DNA from: Pseudomonadota bacterium
Lineage (GTDB): Bacteria; Pseudomonadota; Alphaproteobacteria; Dongiales; Dongiaceae
DNA length: 64,000 nucleotides
Direction: 5' to 3'
NCBI GenBank assembly: GCA_021792365.1
Contig: JAJYUT010000001.1
Location: 620,001 to 684,000, forward strand
The notes beneath the pieces are model-generated. The model saw nothing but the letters and a program-made list of their open reading frames with translations. It was not told where the DNA came from and ran no database searches. Below, one piece after another: positions 26,358 through 36,696 of this stretch (positions are counted from its first letter, which is position 1; each line of letters starts with the position of its first letter). A program made the translations under genes and the position numbers.

Positions 26358-26471
26358 GGACAGGCGGGCGTAGCGGCGCGCGGCTGCATCTGCTCCGCCC
26401 GGCCGGCCACCATGACAGGGGAACCTCTTCCGTCATCCGGTGTTCACTTCCAGCACCGCAGGGACGCCGCC

Positions 26472-26678
26472 ATGAGCAGTTCCGACGAGTATCGACGGCG
26501 AGCGGGGGAGTGCCTTTTGTTCACGCATTATGTGACGAGCGAGCGAAGCAAGCAGCTGCTGGTCGAGATGGCGCGTGGTTGGTACGATCTCGCAGGGCGC
26601 GCCGAGCAGCAGAAAGCGGCCGCGATCGCGGAGGACGGTTCGGCCGCGCGCCGATCCTCCACCGACATCAAGAGCTGA
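26472..26678 (+). CDS. Small conserved alphaproteobacterial protein, 68 residues
   Basis: MSSSDEYRRRAGECLLFTHYVTSERSKQLLVEMARGWYDLAGRAEQQ is reported here in parts: it starts MSSSDEYRRRAGECL and has LLVEMARGWYDLAGRAEQQ in the middle. This matches a very common family of short helical proteins in Rhizobiales and Rhodospirillales with the pattern YR.RA.EC...A......L..MA..W..LA. The function is unknown. The ATG at 26472 was chosen over one at 26412 because family members start just before the YRRRA helix. It is convergent with the lipoprotein gene 36 bp away. Confidence 0.75.
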   Translation: MSSSDEYRRRAGECLLFTHYVTSERSKQLLVEMARGWYDLAGRAEQQKAAAIAEDGSAARRSSTDIKS

Positions 26679-26714
26679 TCGTTCGTCGTCTCGGAGCGCG
26701 CGTCCTGCGGCGGT

Positions 26715-26984
26715 TCAGCCCTGCACGAGGACGGCCCCCGGTGGCACCTGGTATTGCAGCTGGTGGCACGGGCCCGGCGGGGGCTGATGGCCGGGCGGGC
26801 GGTCCGGATACCAGACGCGGCACTGGCCCGGCGGCGGCAAATGGCCCGGCGGCACATGCACCGGCTGCCCACCGTGATAGACCGGCGCGGGCTCGGCATA
26901 GATCGCGCAGCCGGAAAGCGCGACCAGGACGGCCAGGAGCCCAGGCCGCAGCGCGCGCGGCGCGCAGTAGATGAAACGAAGCAT
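26715..26984 (-). CDS. Proline-rich lipoprotein of unknown function
   Basis: An 89-residue protein with a lipoprotein signal peptide: a basic N-terminus, the hydrophobic LLAVLVALSGC, and lipobox L-S-G-C at residues 23-26. The mature part is Pro/Gly rich, PPGHLPPPGQCRVWYPDRP followed by PGHQPPPGPC, a pattern seen in many short proteobacterial lipoproteins. It should be anchored in the outer membrane; the role is unknown. GGAGGAAGATC precedes the ATG at 26984. The frame is open further upstream but without any protein-like start. Confidence 0.88.
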   Translation of the reverse strand: MLRFIYCAPRALRPGLLAVLVALSGCAIYAEPAPVYHGGQPVHVPPGHLPPPGQCRVWYPDRPPGHQPPPGPCHQLQYQVPPGAVLVQG

Positions 26985-27229
26985 GATCTTCCTCCGCGGA
27001 AAGCATGACCTTGCCGTCCGGAGTATGAATTGTCCATGAATGAGGCGGTCGCTCTCGCCTTCGTGTCGGGTGGAATACACGCCGGGATCGCACACCGGCG
27101 GCGTGCTTGCGCGCGCTTCATCGCTGCGCAAGTCTATAGGGCGCGCGCGGCTTTCCGCGTCCGCGGCGGCGCCCATTGCGCAGGCGATTGCGGCACCGCA
27201 TCTATCCTGCATCGCATTTCGGAGGGCCC

Positions 27230-28024
27230 ATGAATCTCTCATTCGCAGGCAAGCGCGCGCTCGTCACCGGCTCCACCAGCGGCATCGGTCTGGCTGTCGC
27301 TAAGGGCCTGGCCGCCGCGGGCGCCGAGACCATTGTCAATGGCCGCAACCGGGACAAGGTCGAGCGCGTCGTCGCCGATCTCCGGCGCGCCCTGCCGGAA
27401 GCGGCGCTGCGCGGCATTGCCGCCGATGTCGGAGACGAGGCCGGCTGCGCGGCGCTGATCCGCGCCGTCCCGGAGATCGACATCCTCATCAACAATGCCG
27501 GCATTTTCGAGCCCAAGGATTTCTTCGCGATACCCGATTCCGATTGGACGCGGATGATGGAGACCAACGTGATGTCGGGCGTGCGGCTCAGCCGCGCCTA
27601 TATGCCCGGCATGCTGAAGCGGGACTGGGGCCGCGTCGTCTTCATTTCCTCCGAATCCGGGCTGCAGATCCCGCCGGAGATGATCCATTACGGCGTGAGC
27701 AAGACGGCGCAGCTTGGGCTCTCGCGCGGCCTTGCCGAACTGACCGCCGGCACCGGCGTCACCGTCAATGCCGTGCTGCCCGGCCCGACCCGGTCCGAAG
27801 GAGTGGAGATGTTCCTGCAGCAGATGGCCGCGCAGGAGAATACCGACGTCGAGACCATGGCCCGCAACTTCGTCAAGCAGCATCGGCCGAGTTCGCTGCT
27901 TCAGCGCTTCGCCACCATCGAGGAGGTTGCCAGCATGGTGATCTATGTCGCCTCCCCGCAGGCTGCGGCGACCAACGGCGCGGCGTTGCGCGTTGATGGC
28001 GGCGTGGTGCGCGCCATCGCCTGA
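27230..28024 (+). CDS. Short-chain dehydrogenase/reductase (SDR)
   Basis: A 264-residue classical SDR. The cofactor motif TGSTSGIG is at residues 13-20, NNAG at 88-91, and the catalytic Ser in FISSESG with Tyr154 and Lys158 in HYGVSKTA. The basic/acid pattern after the second strand (NGRNRDK) favours NADP(H). It resembles 3-oxoacyl-ACP-reductase-like SDRs; the substrate is unknown. GGAGGG lies before the ATG at 27230, ruling out the in-frame ATG at 27176. No pathway genes are adjacent. Confidence 0.93.
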   Translation: MNLSFAGKRALVTGSTSGIGLAVAKGLAAAGAETIVNGRNRDKVERVVADLRRALPEAALRGIAADVGDEAGCAALIRAVPEIDILINNAGIFEPKDFFAIPDSDWTRMMETNVMSGVRLSRAYMPGMLKRDWGRVVFISSESGLQIPPEMIHYGVSKTAQLGLSRGLAELTAGTGVTVNAVLPGPTRSEGVEMFLQQMAAQENTDVETMARNFVKQHRPSSLLQRFATIEEVASMVIYVASPQAAATNGAALRVDGGVVRAIA

Positions 28025-28132
28025 ACCGCCCGAAAGGCGGGAGGATGCGGGACCAAGCCCGTCGGCCGGCGCGCAAATAGCCCGACTTGCCGTGTTGACA
28101 TGCGCATGACGCTAGGCTGAGGATGATTACGC

Positions 28133-28642
28133 ATGACCGATTATCCCGCAGGCGATACAATCTATGAGAGCGTGAGCTTCGTCCGCTCGCCGCAGATCCT
28201 GGATATGCTCTCCTACTGGGAGAGCAAGCGCGCGGGCGGCCGCCTTCCCCGGCCGGTCGACATCGACCCGACGGAGATTCCCAGGCTGATCGCATCGATC
28301 GTCATCTGCGATCTCGAAATCAATCCGTTCCGCGTGCGCTATCGCCTGGCCGGCACGCGCCAGGTCCACATCCTGGGGAACGAGCTGACCGGCCGCTATG
28401 TCGACGAGCTGAACTGGGAAGAAGGGCCGTTCGTGCACCGCATTTTCGCTCGCGCCCGCGAAACAGCGGCCCCGGTGTTCGGCTACTACCACTGGAAGTT
28501 CCGCGAGGGGACCCCCGGCGCGTCGGAGTTCGGCCTGTTCCCCTTGTCGGAGGACGGCCAGACCGTGACCCGCGTCCTCGGCATCGACGAGTTCTTCCCC
28601 GCGCCGGACTCGCTGGTCTTCGCCAGCCGCCAGCGCCTGTAA
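28133..28642 (+). CDS. PAS_5 domain protein
   Basis: A 169-residue single-domain protein. The pattern LDMLSYWESKRAGGRLPRPVDIDPTEIP, then VICDLEINPFRVRYRLAGT, then GNELTGRYVDEL identifies the PAS_5 family (single segments quoted). It is typical of alphaproteobacteria, where many copies occur per genome. The fold suggests ligand or signal sensing, but there is no output domain, so it must act through a partner. It is preceded by 108 bp with no clear operator, and followed by a 17-bp exact tandem duplication. Confidence 0.88.
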   Translation: MTDYPAGDTIYESVSFVRSPQILDMLSYWESKRAGGRLPRPVDIDPTEIPRLIASIVICDLEINPFRVRYRLAGTRQVHILGNELTGRYVDELNWEEGPFVHRIFARARETAAPVFGYYHWKFREGTPGASEFGLFPLSEDGQTVTRVLGIDEFFPAPDSLVFASRQRL

Positions 28643-28674
28643 CGCCATCGCCCCCGGAACGCCATCGCCCCCGG
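28641..28674. repeat. 17-bp exact tandem duplication after the PAS_5 gene
   Basis: AACGCCATCGCCCCCGG occurs twice head to tail (28641-28657 and 28658-28674), starting at the last base of the PAS_5 stop codon. The second copy with the following GGCGTTC can form a 7-bp stem GAACGCC/GGCGTTC, a possible weak terminator. Confidence 0.8.
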
Positions 28675-28805
28675 GCGTTCGTCCGTTGCCGTTGCCGTGA
28701 AGGTTAACATCTGTGACAACGCCCTGGACAGCGCCTTCGCCACGGGTATGGTGGCGCCGGGGCAGAGGGGGGACATCGAGTCCGCTGGTCAAGGATTATC
28801 CGCTC

Positions 28806-29726
28806 ATGAGTCCGCTTTCCGTCGATTGTGCGCATACGCGCGATCGCAGCGCCTATCTCGCGCTGATCCCAGAACTGGAGCGCCAAGGCTTCCTGCGCAT
28901 CCCGGCTGGTGGCGCGCTGCGTCAGGCGGCGGAGCACGTGTTCGCGGAGGCGAGCGGATTCTTCGCACGGCCAGCCGCGGACAAGCGCCGCTACGCCTGG
29001 CCCGCCCGGGTCGAAGGCTATCGCGAGATGGGGCCGGAATACGCCCAGGTGCCGGAGCGGCCCGACCTTACCGAATCATTCTCCGTGTGGAACCACAACC
29101 GGGCGCGGCCCGAGCTGGGCGATTGGGCGGCGGGCTGCCCGCTGCACGGCGCGCTCCGCCGGGCCTCCGACCTCCTGGAGGAGGTAGTACGCGATCTGTT
29201 CGCGGCGATGGCCGAGTACTTCCAGCCCGGCGCGCCGGAGATCCGTTTCCACAGGGCAACGCACGTGCAGCTCAACTTCTATGAGCCGGCCCGCCATGCG
29301 CGCGATCTGCTGCAGGACTCGCACGAGGATGGCCACCTCGTCACGCTGGTCAGCACCAACGCGCCGGGCCTCGAGATCGAGGTGGATGGCACGTTCATCC
29401 CGGCGGGCGTGGAGCAGGACCAGATCCTGGTGATGCCGGGCAGCCTGCTGTCGCTCATGACCGGCTACCGCCTGAAGCCGCTCTATCATCGCGTCGTGAA
29501 CACGCATCGCGCCGACCCGCGCAGCTCGATGCTCTATTTCGTCAATCCGGAGATCGCCCAGAGCCTGGCGCCGTGGATAGAGAACGAGAGCAACCGGGGC
29601 GTCGACATCATCGCCCGCGCCAACCTCGCACCCACGAAGTTCGGCCTGCCCACCCTAGCCGAGACCCTCGCCGGGGATGCCGGCGCACGGCCCGCGATGC
29701 CGCGCCTCGCCGGCGCGGCGCAATAG
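28806..29726 (+). CDS. 2-oxoglutarate/Fe(II) dioxygenase, isopenicillin-N-synthase-like
   Basis: A 306-residue non-haem iron oxygenase. The facial triad is H173 and D175 in SHEDGHL and H228 in LYHRVVN, and the 2-oxoglutarate carboxylate is probably held by R239 in DPRSS. An N-terminal DIOX_N-like region precedes (IPELERQGFLRIPAG, FFARPAADKRRYAW). The start at 28806 gives MSPLSVDCAH; the frame is open upstream to 28713 without a better start. The substrate cannot be inferred and no biosynthetic cluster surrounds it. Enzymes of this type hydroxylate or cyclise small molecules. Confidence 0.88.
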   Translation: MSPLSVDCAHTRDRSAYLALIPELERQGFLRIPAGGALRQAAEHVFAEASGFFARPAADKRRYAWPARVEGYREMGPEYAQVPERPDLTESFSVWNHNRARPELGDWAAGCPLHGALRRASDLLEEVVRDLFAAMAEYFQPGAPEIRFHRATHVQLNFYEPARHARDLLQDSHEDGHLVTLVSTNAPGLEIEVDGTFIPAGVEQDQILVMPGSLLSLMTGYRLKPLYHRVVNTHRADPRSSMLYFVNPEIAQSLAPWIENESNRGVDIIARANLAPTKFGLPTLAETLAGDAGARPAMPRLAGAAQ

Positions 29727-29891
29727 GCGCGGCAACTCAGGGCTCTCTCCTCGATGCGAGTCGAGAGGGTTGCGCACCGATAGGTAAGCGCGCGCGCAAG
29801 GGAAGGGATCCTTCGCGTGGCTACAACTCGCAAAATCCTGCTCCACAGGCCTCCGCGATAATTGTGCCGCGTGCTGGCGGATGCGGCTACC

Positions 29892-31142
29892 ATGGCCCGC
29901 ATGCCGAGTCGCGCCGACCCACTCCGCGAGATTGCCGCCTTCAACAAGGGCCGACATCCGGAGCTTCTCGCGCTCAAATACCGCAAGATGGCGGCCTCGC
30001 CCTTCGGCTATTTCCGCGGCACCAACCACCTGTTCCATGCCGACTGGCCCGGCGCGGCCTGGCTCGAGCGCATGCCCGCGGTATGGCTGAACGGCGACCT
30101 GCACCTTGAAAATTTCGGCACCTATCGCGGCGACAACCGCCTGGTCTATTTCGATGTCGGCGACTTCGATGATGGCGCGCTGGGCCCGACGGGCCGCGAT
30201 CTCCTGCGCTTCATGGTCGGCTTGCACATGGCCGGGCACGATCTCGGCTTCGGCGCGCGCCGCGCGAACGCGCTCAACCGCACCTTCCTCGCCGGCTATC
30301 GCGCGGCACTCATCCAGGGCAAGGCGCGCTGGATCGAGCGCCGCACCGCCGGCGGCGTCATCGGCGAATTGCTGGTGAAGCTCGAGCGCCGCACCCAGGC
30401 CGACCTGCTCGCCAAGCGCACCACGCTCCGCAAGGGCCGGCGCCGCCTGCGCACCGACACCGGCAAGGCGCTCTCCCTGCCAAGCGCGGAGCGCGCCCGC
30501 GTCGTCGCCTTCATGAAGCGCTTCGCGGAAGGGCGCGCGCGTCCCGGCTTCTTCCGGGTGCTGGACGTGGCGCAGCGCATCGCGGGCCTCGGCACGCTGG
30601 GGCTGAAGCGCTACGTGGTGCTGGTCCAGGGTGATGGCGGGCAGGACGGCGCGGCCTTGATCGATCTCAAGAGCCAGATCGGCTCGACCCTCGTGCCGCG
30701 TCTCCGGCAGCGCCAGCCGCGCTTCGGCAGCGAAGCCGCGCGCGTGGCGGAGATCGAGAACCGCATGCAGGCCATGGGGCCCGCCTTTCTCACGCCGGTG
30801 CGCATCGCGGGGCGCAGTTTTACCCTGCGCGAGTTGCAGCCGAGCGCCGACAAGCTCGACCTCTCCAGCACGCACCCCGAACGGGCGGAGCTCGACCACG
30901 TCATCAGCCTGATGGGCGAACTCACCGCCTGGGCGCAGTTGCGCTGCGCCGGGCGCGACGGCGCCGCCACCATCGACGGATTGATGGCTTTTGCGCGAAA
31001 TGCCGATTGGTGCCGGCGGTCGGTCGCGCTCGCCGCGGATTGGGCTGGCGCGATCTTCGAGGATTGGCGCGGCTTTAGCGACTCCGCCCTCGTGACCTGG
31101 GCCCACGCGCAGGGCGGATCGGCGCGCCGGCTGCCGCGATAA
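29892..31142 (+). CDS. DUF2252 family protein (kinase-fold-like)
   Basis: A 416-residue member of DUF2252. Its signatures are KYRKMAASPFGYFRGTNHLFHADW, then VWLNGDLHLENFGTY and VYFDVGDFDDGALGP, which resemble the catalytic and metal loops of aminoglycoside-phosphotransferase-like kinases (HGDLHxxN, then DFDD). Quoted pieces are FGYFRGTNHLFH, NGDLHLENFG and DVGDFDDG. The likely activity is phosphotransfer, but no substrate is known. ATGs at 29892 and 29901 are both possible starts; an upstream TTG at 29862 was rejected. It stands alone between a dioxygenase and a sensor kinase on the same strand. Confidence 0.9.
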   Translation: MARMPSRADPLREIAAFNKGRHPELLALKYRKMAASPFGYFRGTNHLFHADWPGAAWLERMPAVWLNGDLHLENFGTYRGDNRLVYFDVGDFDDGALGPTGRDLLRFMVGLHMAGHDLGFGARRANALNRTFLAGYRAALIQGKARWIERRTAGGVIGELLVKLERRTQADLLAKRTTLRKGRRRLRTDTGKALSLPSAERARVVAFMKRFAEGRARPGFFRVLDVAQRIAGLGTLGLKRYVVLVQGDGGQDGAALIDLKSQIGSTLVPRLRQRQPRFGSEAARVAEIENRMQAMGPAFLTPVRIAGRSFTLRELQPSADKLDLSSTHPERAELDHVISLMGELTAWAQLRCAGRDGAATIDGLMAFARNADWCRRSVALAADWAGAIFEDWRGFSDSALVTWAHAQGGSARRLPR

Positions 31143-31271
31143 ATCCACCACGGCCGGGAACGGGCCGGCATGACTTTTCCCCACGAATCGGGAACAATGT
31201 GCCGTGGCGATCGGCCAGGGCTAACGACGAGAAAGCCGGAGACCGCGCCTTGGCTGCCTTTGGGCTGAAGC

Positions 31272-32984
<1,713 letters not shown>

Positions 32985-33002
32985 GCTCGGCTTGCCCTCG
33001 TA

Positions 33003-33204
33003 TTCGCGCGCGACTATCTCGACAGCATGCTCCATGCAAAGGAAGCGAGACTGCACCGCGTCTTCCATCTGAACGGATGATCAAAGGCGCGATCCCGCCC
33101 GGCACGCCCTGTTGGGCAGAGATCATCTCCATCGAGTGACCGGCGACAGGGCGGTGGTCAAGCTGACCGACAACTATCCGGGCGCGCGCTTCACCGGCTA
33201 TTGA
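33003..33204 (+). pseudogene. Possible degenerate coding remnant split over three frames
   Basis: Between the kinase stop and the convergent cyclase gene three short open pieces follow one another in three frames: 33003-33080 (ending HAKEARLHRVFHLNG), 33077-33139 (MIKGAIPPGTPCWAEIISIE) and 33139-33204 (TGDRAVVKLTDNYPGARFTGY). Read together they look like one small basic domain broken by two frameshifts. I do not recognise the parent family. The chance that this is non-coding sequence is substantial. Confidence 0.28.
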
Positions 33205-33224
33205 CGCTGCTCAAGACCTGAGAG

Positions 33225-34574
33225 CTAAGCCACCGCCACCAAGTCGAGCGGAACGGCGACGCCGCCGACCGTGACGCCTGAGAGCGCGCGGTGCTCCCCT
33301 TGCGGCCGATAGCCCTGCGCGATCGCCGCGTCGTAGGTCTCCTTCAGCACCAGCGCGCCGCAACCCGCGACCTTGTTGTGCTTCTCGAGCTTGGCGGAGA
33401 GGTTCACCGCGTCGCCGATCACGGTGTATTCGAGGCGCGTCGCATCGCCCACCGCGCCGGCGACGATGCGGCCCGAGGCGAGCGCGCCATTGACGGTGAG
33501 CGGCGGGCGGCCCAGGGCCGCCTGCCCGTCGCTCCACTCCGCCGCCACCGCCATGCATTCCTCCAGCGCGCGCATCGCGCTGGCCGCGTAATGCTCCAGG
33601 GGCCGCGTGGCGCCGAAGGTCGCCATGATGCCGTCGCCCAGGAACTTGTCGATCGCGCCGCCATGGCGCTGGATGATCGGCACCATGCGGCGCTGGTAGT
33701 CCGCCAGCACCGTCATCACCTCCTGCGGGCTCGCGGTCGAGGCAAGCTTCGTGAAGCCGCGCACGTCGAGATTGAGGATCGCGGCCTCGCGCGCCTCGCA
33801 ATCGCCGGCGCTAATCGCGCCGCCGGCGCGGCTGATGTGGCGCGCGATCTCCGGCGCGAAGAAGCGCGACAGGTTCTCCCGCGCATGATCGCCGGTGGCG
33901 GCCTGGGTCATCATCCGCCGCGCGCCATGGATCGCGAAGGCGAGGATGGTGGTGACCGCGGCGATGGTGATGATCTTGTCGACCTCCGCGCCGAGCAGCA
34001 CCGCGTTCGACGTCATGTATTGCACATAGTCGCGCGTGATCATGGGATCATGCGGATCGGCGAACACCACATAGGCGGTCAGCGCCAGCCAGCCGAGCGC
34101 GGCGGCGATCCCCGCCAGCACGACGTAGCGCACTTCGAAGCGCAGCGCGCGCAGGGCGATGAAGATGTAGACGTATTGCTGGGTCGGCGCCTTCAGGTAG
34201 AAGGAGGCGGGCTGCATGTATTGCAGGTGGAAGCTCCAGATCAGGCCGTAGAGCAGCGCCATGTCGATCAGGATGGAGCCCGCCAGCAGCCCGAATCCCA
34301 GGCGGACGCGGTAGGACAGGACGAGGCGGATCACGGTCGCGACGAAATAGAGCCCGATCGCCGCCGGCGTGATCAGCCAGGTGGCCGTCGTCATCGGCAC
34401 GGTCTGGCGGCTGAACCCGTAGAGCGCGCCGAAAAGGATAACGATGGCGAGCTGGATCCAGCCGATCAGCCGCTCGCTGTTGTCCTGCAGCCCGACAATG
34501 CGCGCCCGCACCGCCGGCGGCAGGTCGGCATTCGCATCGTCCTCGGCGATCCGCTCCTTGCGCTTGAGCTTCAA
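33225..34574 (-). CDS. Membrane-bound class III adenylate cyclase
   Basis: A 449-residue cyclase with about six hydrophobic segments in the N-terminal half (residues 38-225) and a C-terminal catalytic domain. Metal-binding aspartates lie in LNLDVRGFTKL and KFLGDGIMATFG. The Lys in FTKL and the Thr/Asp region LEYTVIGDAVNLSAKLEKH suit adenine recognition (quoted part VIGDAVNLSAKLEKH). The transition-state Arg of the usual NxxxR is Lys here (N-L-S-A-K), a variation also seen in rhizobial-type enzymes. The signal sensed by the membrane part is unknown. It is convergent with the LOV-like kinase region and follows the methyltransferase gene on its own strand. Confidence 0.92.
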   Translation of the reverse strand: MKLKRKERIAEDDANADLPPAVRARIVGLQDNSERLIGWIQLAIVILFGALYGFSRQTVPMTTATWLITPAAIGLYFVATVIRLVLSYRVRLGFGLLAGSILIDMALLYGLIWSFHLQYMQPASFYLKAPTQQYVYIFIALRALRFEVRYVVLAGIAAALGWLALTAYVVFADPHDPMITRDYVQYMTSNAVLLGAEVDKIITIAAVTTILAFAIHGARRMMTQAATGDHARENLSRFFAPEIARHISRAGGAISAGDCEAREAAILNLDVRGFTKLASTASPQEVMTVLADYQRRMVPIIQRHGGAIDKFLGDGIMATFGATRPLEHYAASAMRALEECMAVAAEWSDGQAALGRPPLTVNGALASGRIVAGAVGDATRLEYTVIGDAVNLSAKLEKHNKVAGCGALVLKETYDAAIAQGYRPQGEHRALSGVTVGGVAVPLDLVAVA

Positions 34575-34691
34575 ATGCCGTTGCTCCTCGATCTTTCCGC
34601 TGCGCCTGGCCGGGTCACAGGATGAGTGTAGGCCGCGCGCGTCACCGCGCCAGTCACGGCCGAGTGTACCCGTTGCCGCGATGCCTTTTGT

Positions 34692-35543
34692 CTATCGTTT
34701 CGCCAGCCACAGGCTGGTGGCGGGACCGGCGGCATCGATCTGGGCGCCGAGCGGGCCGGCGCGCAGCCGCGCGTCGAAACGCTGCCGCGCGAACCGGCTG
34801 GCGAACAGGACATCCCAGCCGCCGCCGGCCAGCAGCGCGGCGACCGCACCCTGTTCGTTGTAGCCGCGCCAGGCCCAGTCCTCGGGATAGGGTTCCGGCA
34901 GGAAGATGTCGTGGATATGCACCAGCGCGCCTGAGGGCAGGCGCGGCAGCAGCTCGGTCAGGATCAGCTCCACGTCGGTGCCCGGCATCAGGATGTGGCT
35001 GGAATCGATGAACAGCAGATCCCCGGGATGGAGCGCGGCGATCAGGCCGCCGCCGGAATTCGCCAGCGCCTCCTGCAAGGTCGCCCGGCGCCACTCCACC
35101 TTGAGCGCGGCGAGCTGCGCGCGCGGCTCCGGATCGATCGCGACGAGGCGCGTTGCGAGCGCCCCGTCGGCGATCGCGCGGGCGGCGAAGCGCGTGGAAT
35201 GGCCGCTGCCGATCTCGACGATGTTGGCCGGGCGGTGCAGCCGGATCTGCGCATAGAGCATCGCGGCATCGAGCCCGCAGAACCAGTCCTGGCCCCAGCG
35301 CGGCTCCGGCGCCTTGGCCTCGCGCGCAATGCGCTTGAGGTCCTCCGCCACCGCCTCCATCGCATCGAGCGCCGATTCCATCTCCGGCACCGCCGCCTCG
35401 AGCAGCGCCGCGATCGCGTGATAGCGCGCGGGCGGCGTCACCGCGCGCGCATGGCGGTATGGAATGAAGAACCCCAGCCGGTCGAGCGACAGCACGGTGT
35501 CGAGCCCGAAGCACACGCGCCGGAACCATGTGCGGGCGGTCAT
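34692..35543 (-). CDS. Class I SAM-dependent methyltransferase (Methyltransf_24-like)
   Basis: A 283-residue protein. The SAM-binding loop is NIVEIGSGHSTRFAARAI (motif I E-I-G-S-G-H-S), the acidic residue after strand 2 is in LVAIDPEPR, and motif II-like LLFIDSSHILMPGTD is followed by VHIHDIFLPEPYPEDW. This pattern fits the class I methyltransferases often found near sugar or polysaccharide genes, but the substrate is unknown. The ATG at 35543 follows AGAAGGGGA; a GTG at 35567 would add eight residues. Another open frame covering the same DNA on this strand is a shadow. Confidence 0.87.
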   Translation of the reverse strand: MTARTWFRRVCFGLDTVLSLDRLGFFIPYRHARAVTPPARYHAIAALLEAAVPEMESALDAMEAVAEDLKRIAREAKAPEPRWGQDWFCGLDAAMLYAQIRLHRPANIVEIGSGHSTRFAARAIADGALATRLVAIDPEPRAQLAALKVEWRRATLQEALANSGGGLIAALHPGDLLFIDSSHILMPGTDVELILTELLPRLPSGALVHIHDIFLPEPYPEDWAWRGYNEQGAVAALLAGGGWDVLFASRFARQRFDARLRAGPLGAQIDAAGPATSLWLAKR

Positions 35544-35577
35544 GCGGAAAGTTCCCCTTCTCTCCACTCAATAATTC

Positions 35578-35815
35578 CCCTCTCCCCTCGCGGGAGAGGG
35601 CTGCGAAGGCTTAGCGAGCGCAGCGAGCTTAGCCGGAGCTGGGTGAGGAGGCCGCGCCGATCGGCGCGCAGCGCGCGAGCGCTGTTCGCAACTGACCGCA
35701 GAGTGGCGCTCTTACGAGCGCGCGCACCTGGCGGTGCGCTACCCCCCATCCAGCTTCGGCTAAGCTCGCCGGCGCTCGCTGAGGCTGCGCATCCTTCCCC
35801 CACAAGGGGGGAAGG
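35578..35815. repeat. Long inverted intergenic repeat with terminal hairpins
   Basis: The left end has a perfect 9-bp stem CCCTCTCCC/GGGAGAGGG (35578-35600) and the right end has CCTTCCCCC/GGGGGAAGG (35793-35815). Between them, AGCGAGCTTAGCCGGAGCTG on the left is matched in inverted orientation by CAGCTTCGGCTAAGCTCGCC on the right. The unit is thus two opposed copies of a roughly 70-bp element, and fills most of the 322-bp gap between the methyltransferase and MBL genes. Such G/C-rich repeats are frequent in alphaproteobacterial genomes. Confidence 0.75.
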
Positions 35816-35865
35816 AGAGTCTTGAATGGGGAAATGAGAATGCGCGCCATCCAACATGACGCGCT

Positions 35866-36696
35866 CTACACGGTGAGTTCCAGCACCTCTCGCGCGGCGA
35901 TAGTGCCGGGGCGGAGCTTGTTGGCTTCAGCCACCACCTTGTCCATGAAGTCGTCGTCATGGCTGGGGTCGTGGTGGAACAGCACGAGCTGTTTCACCTG
36001 CGCCGCATCGGCGAGGCGCACCGCCTCCTGCCAGGTCGAGTGGCCCCAGCCGACATAGCCCGCGAATTCCTCGTCGGTGTAGGTCGAATCGTAGATGAAG
36101 AGATCGGTGCCGCGCACCAGGTCCAGGATCAGCGGATCGAGCTTGCCCGGCCTGTGCTCGCAATCGGTGACGTAACACAGCGACCTGCCGTCATATTCGA
36201 TGCGATAGCCGGTGGCGCCGTTGGGGTGGTTGAGCGGCGTGGTGCGCACGGTGACCCCCGGCCTGGGATTGAGCACGTCGCCCGCCGCGAAATCGTGATA
36301 GGCCGGGCGCGAGGCGAAGACGTCGAGCGGCACCGGGAACAGCGGCTCCACCATCATGCCGGAGAGCGCGTCCTTCAGCGTCGTGCGCGGCTTGAGGTGC
36401 CCCGCCCACAGGCGCAGGTTGCAGGTCGGCTGGTAGAGCGGCGCGAAGAACGGCAGCCCGACGATGTGGTCGAGATGCGTGTGGGTGAAAAAAATGTCCG
36501 CGTCGATCGGCCCGTTGGCGAGCAGCTTCTTGCCCAGGGGGCGCATGCCTGTGCCCCCGTCGAGGATGAGCAGATGCGGCCCGCATCGCACCTCGAGGCA
36601 GGAGGTATTGCCGCCATATCTGACATATTCCTGTCCAGGGCATGACAGAGACCCGCGCACGCCCCAGAAGCACACCGTGAAGGCTGCCGTCGTCAC
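35866..36696 (-). CDS. MBL-fold metallo-hydrolase (RNase Z / PhnP-like)
   Basis: A 276-residue metallo-beta-lactamase-fold protein. It starts FWGVRGSLSCPG with YGGNTSCLEVR, as in the RNase Z-like branch, and has the metal motif THTHLDHIVGLPFF (HxHxDH). Further ligands are in VTDCEH and LVLFHHDPSHDDD. These features predict a zinc-dependent phosphodiesterase or similar hydrolase acting in the cytosol. It is often found close to adenylate-cyclase genes in alphaproteobacteria, and here the cyclase is the next gene but one on the same strand. A direct role in cyclic nucleotide turnover is speculation. Confidence 0.9.
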   Translation of the reverse strand: MTTAAFTVCFWGVRGSLSCPGQEYVRYGGNTSCLEVRCGPHLLILDGGTGMRPLGKKLLANGPIDADIFFTHTHLDHIVGLPFFAPLYQPTCNLRLWAGHLKPRTTLKDALSGMMVEPLFPVPLDVFASRPAYHDFAAGDVLNPRPGVTVRTTPLNHPNGATGYRIEYDGRSLCYVTDCEHRPGKLDPLILDLVRGTDLFIYDSTYTDEEFAGYVGWGHSTWQEAVRLADAAQVKQLVLFHHDPSHDDDFMDKVVAEANKLRPGTIAAREVLELTV

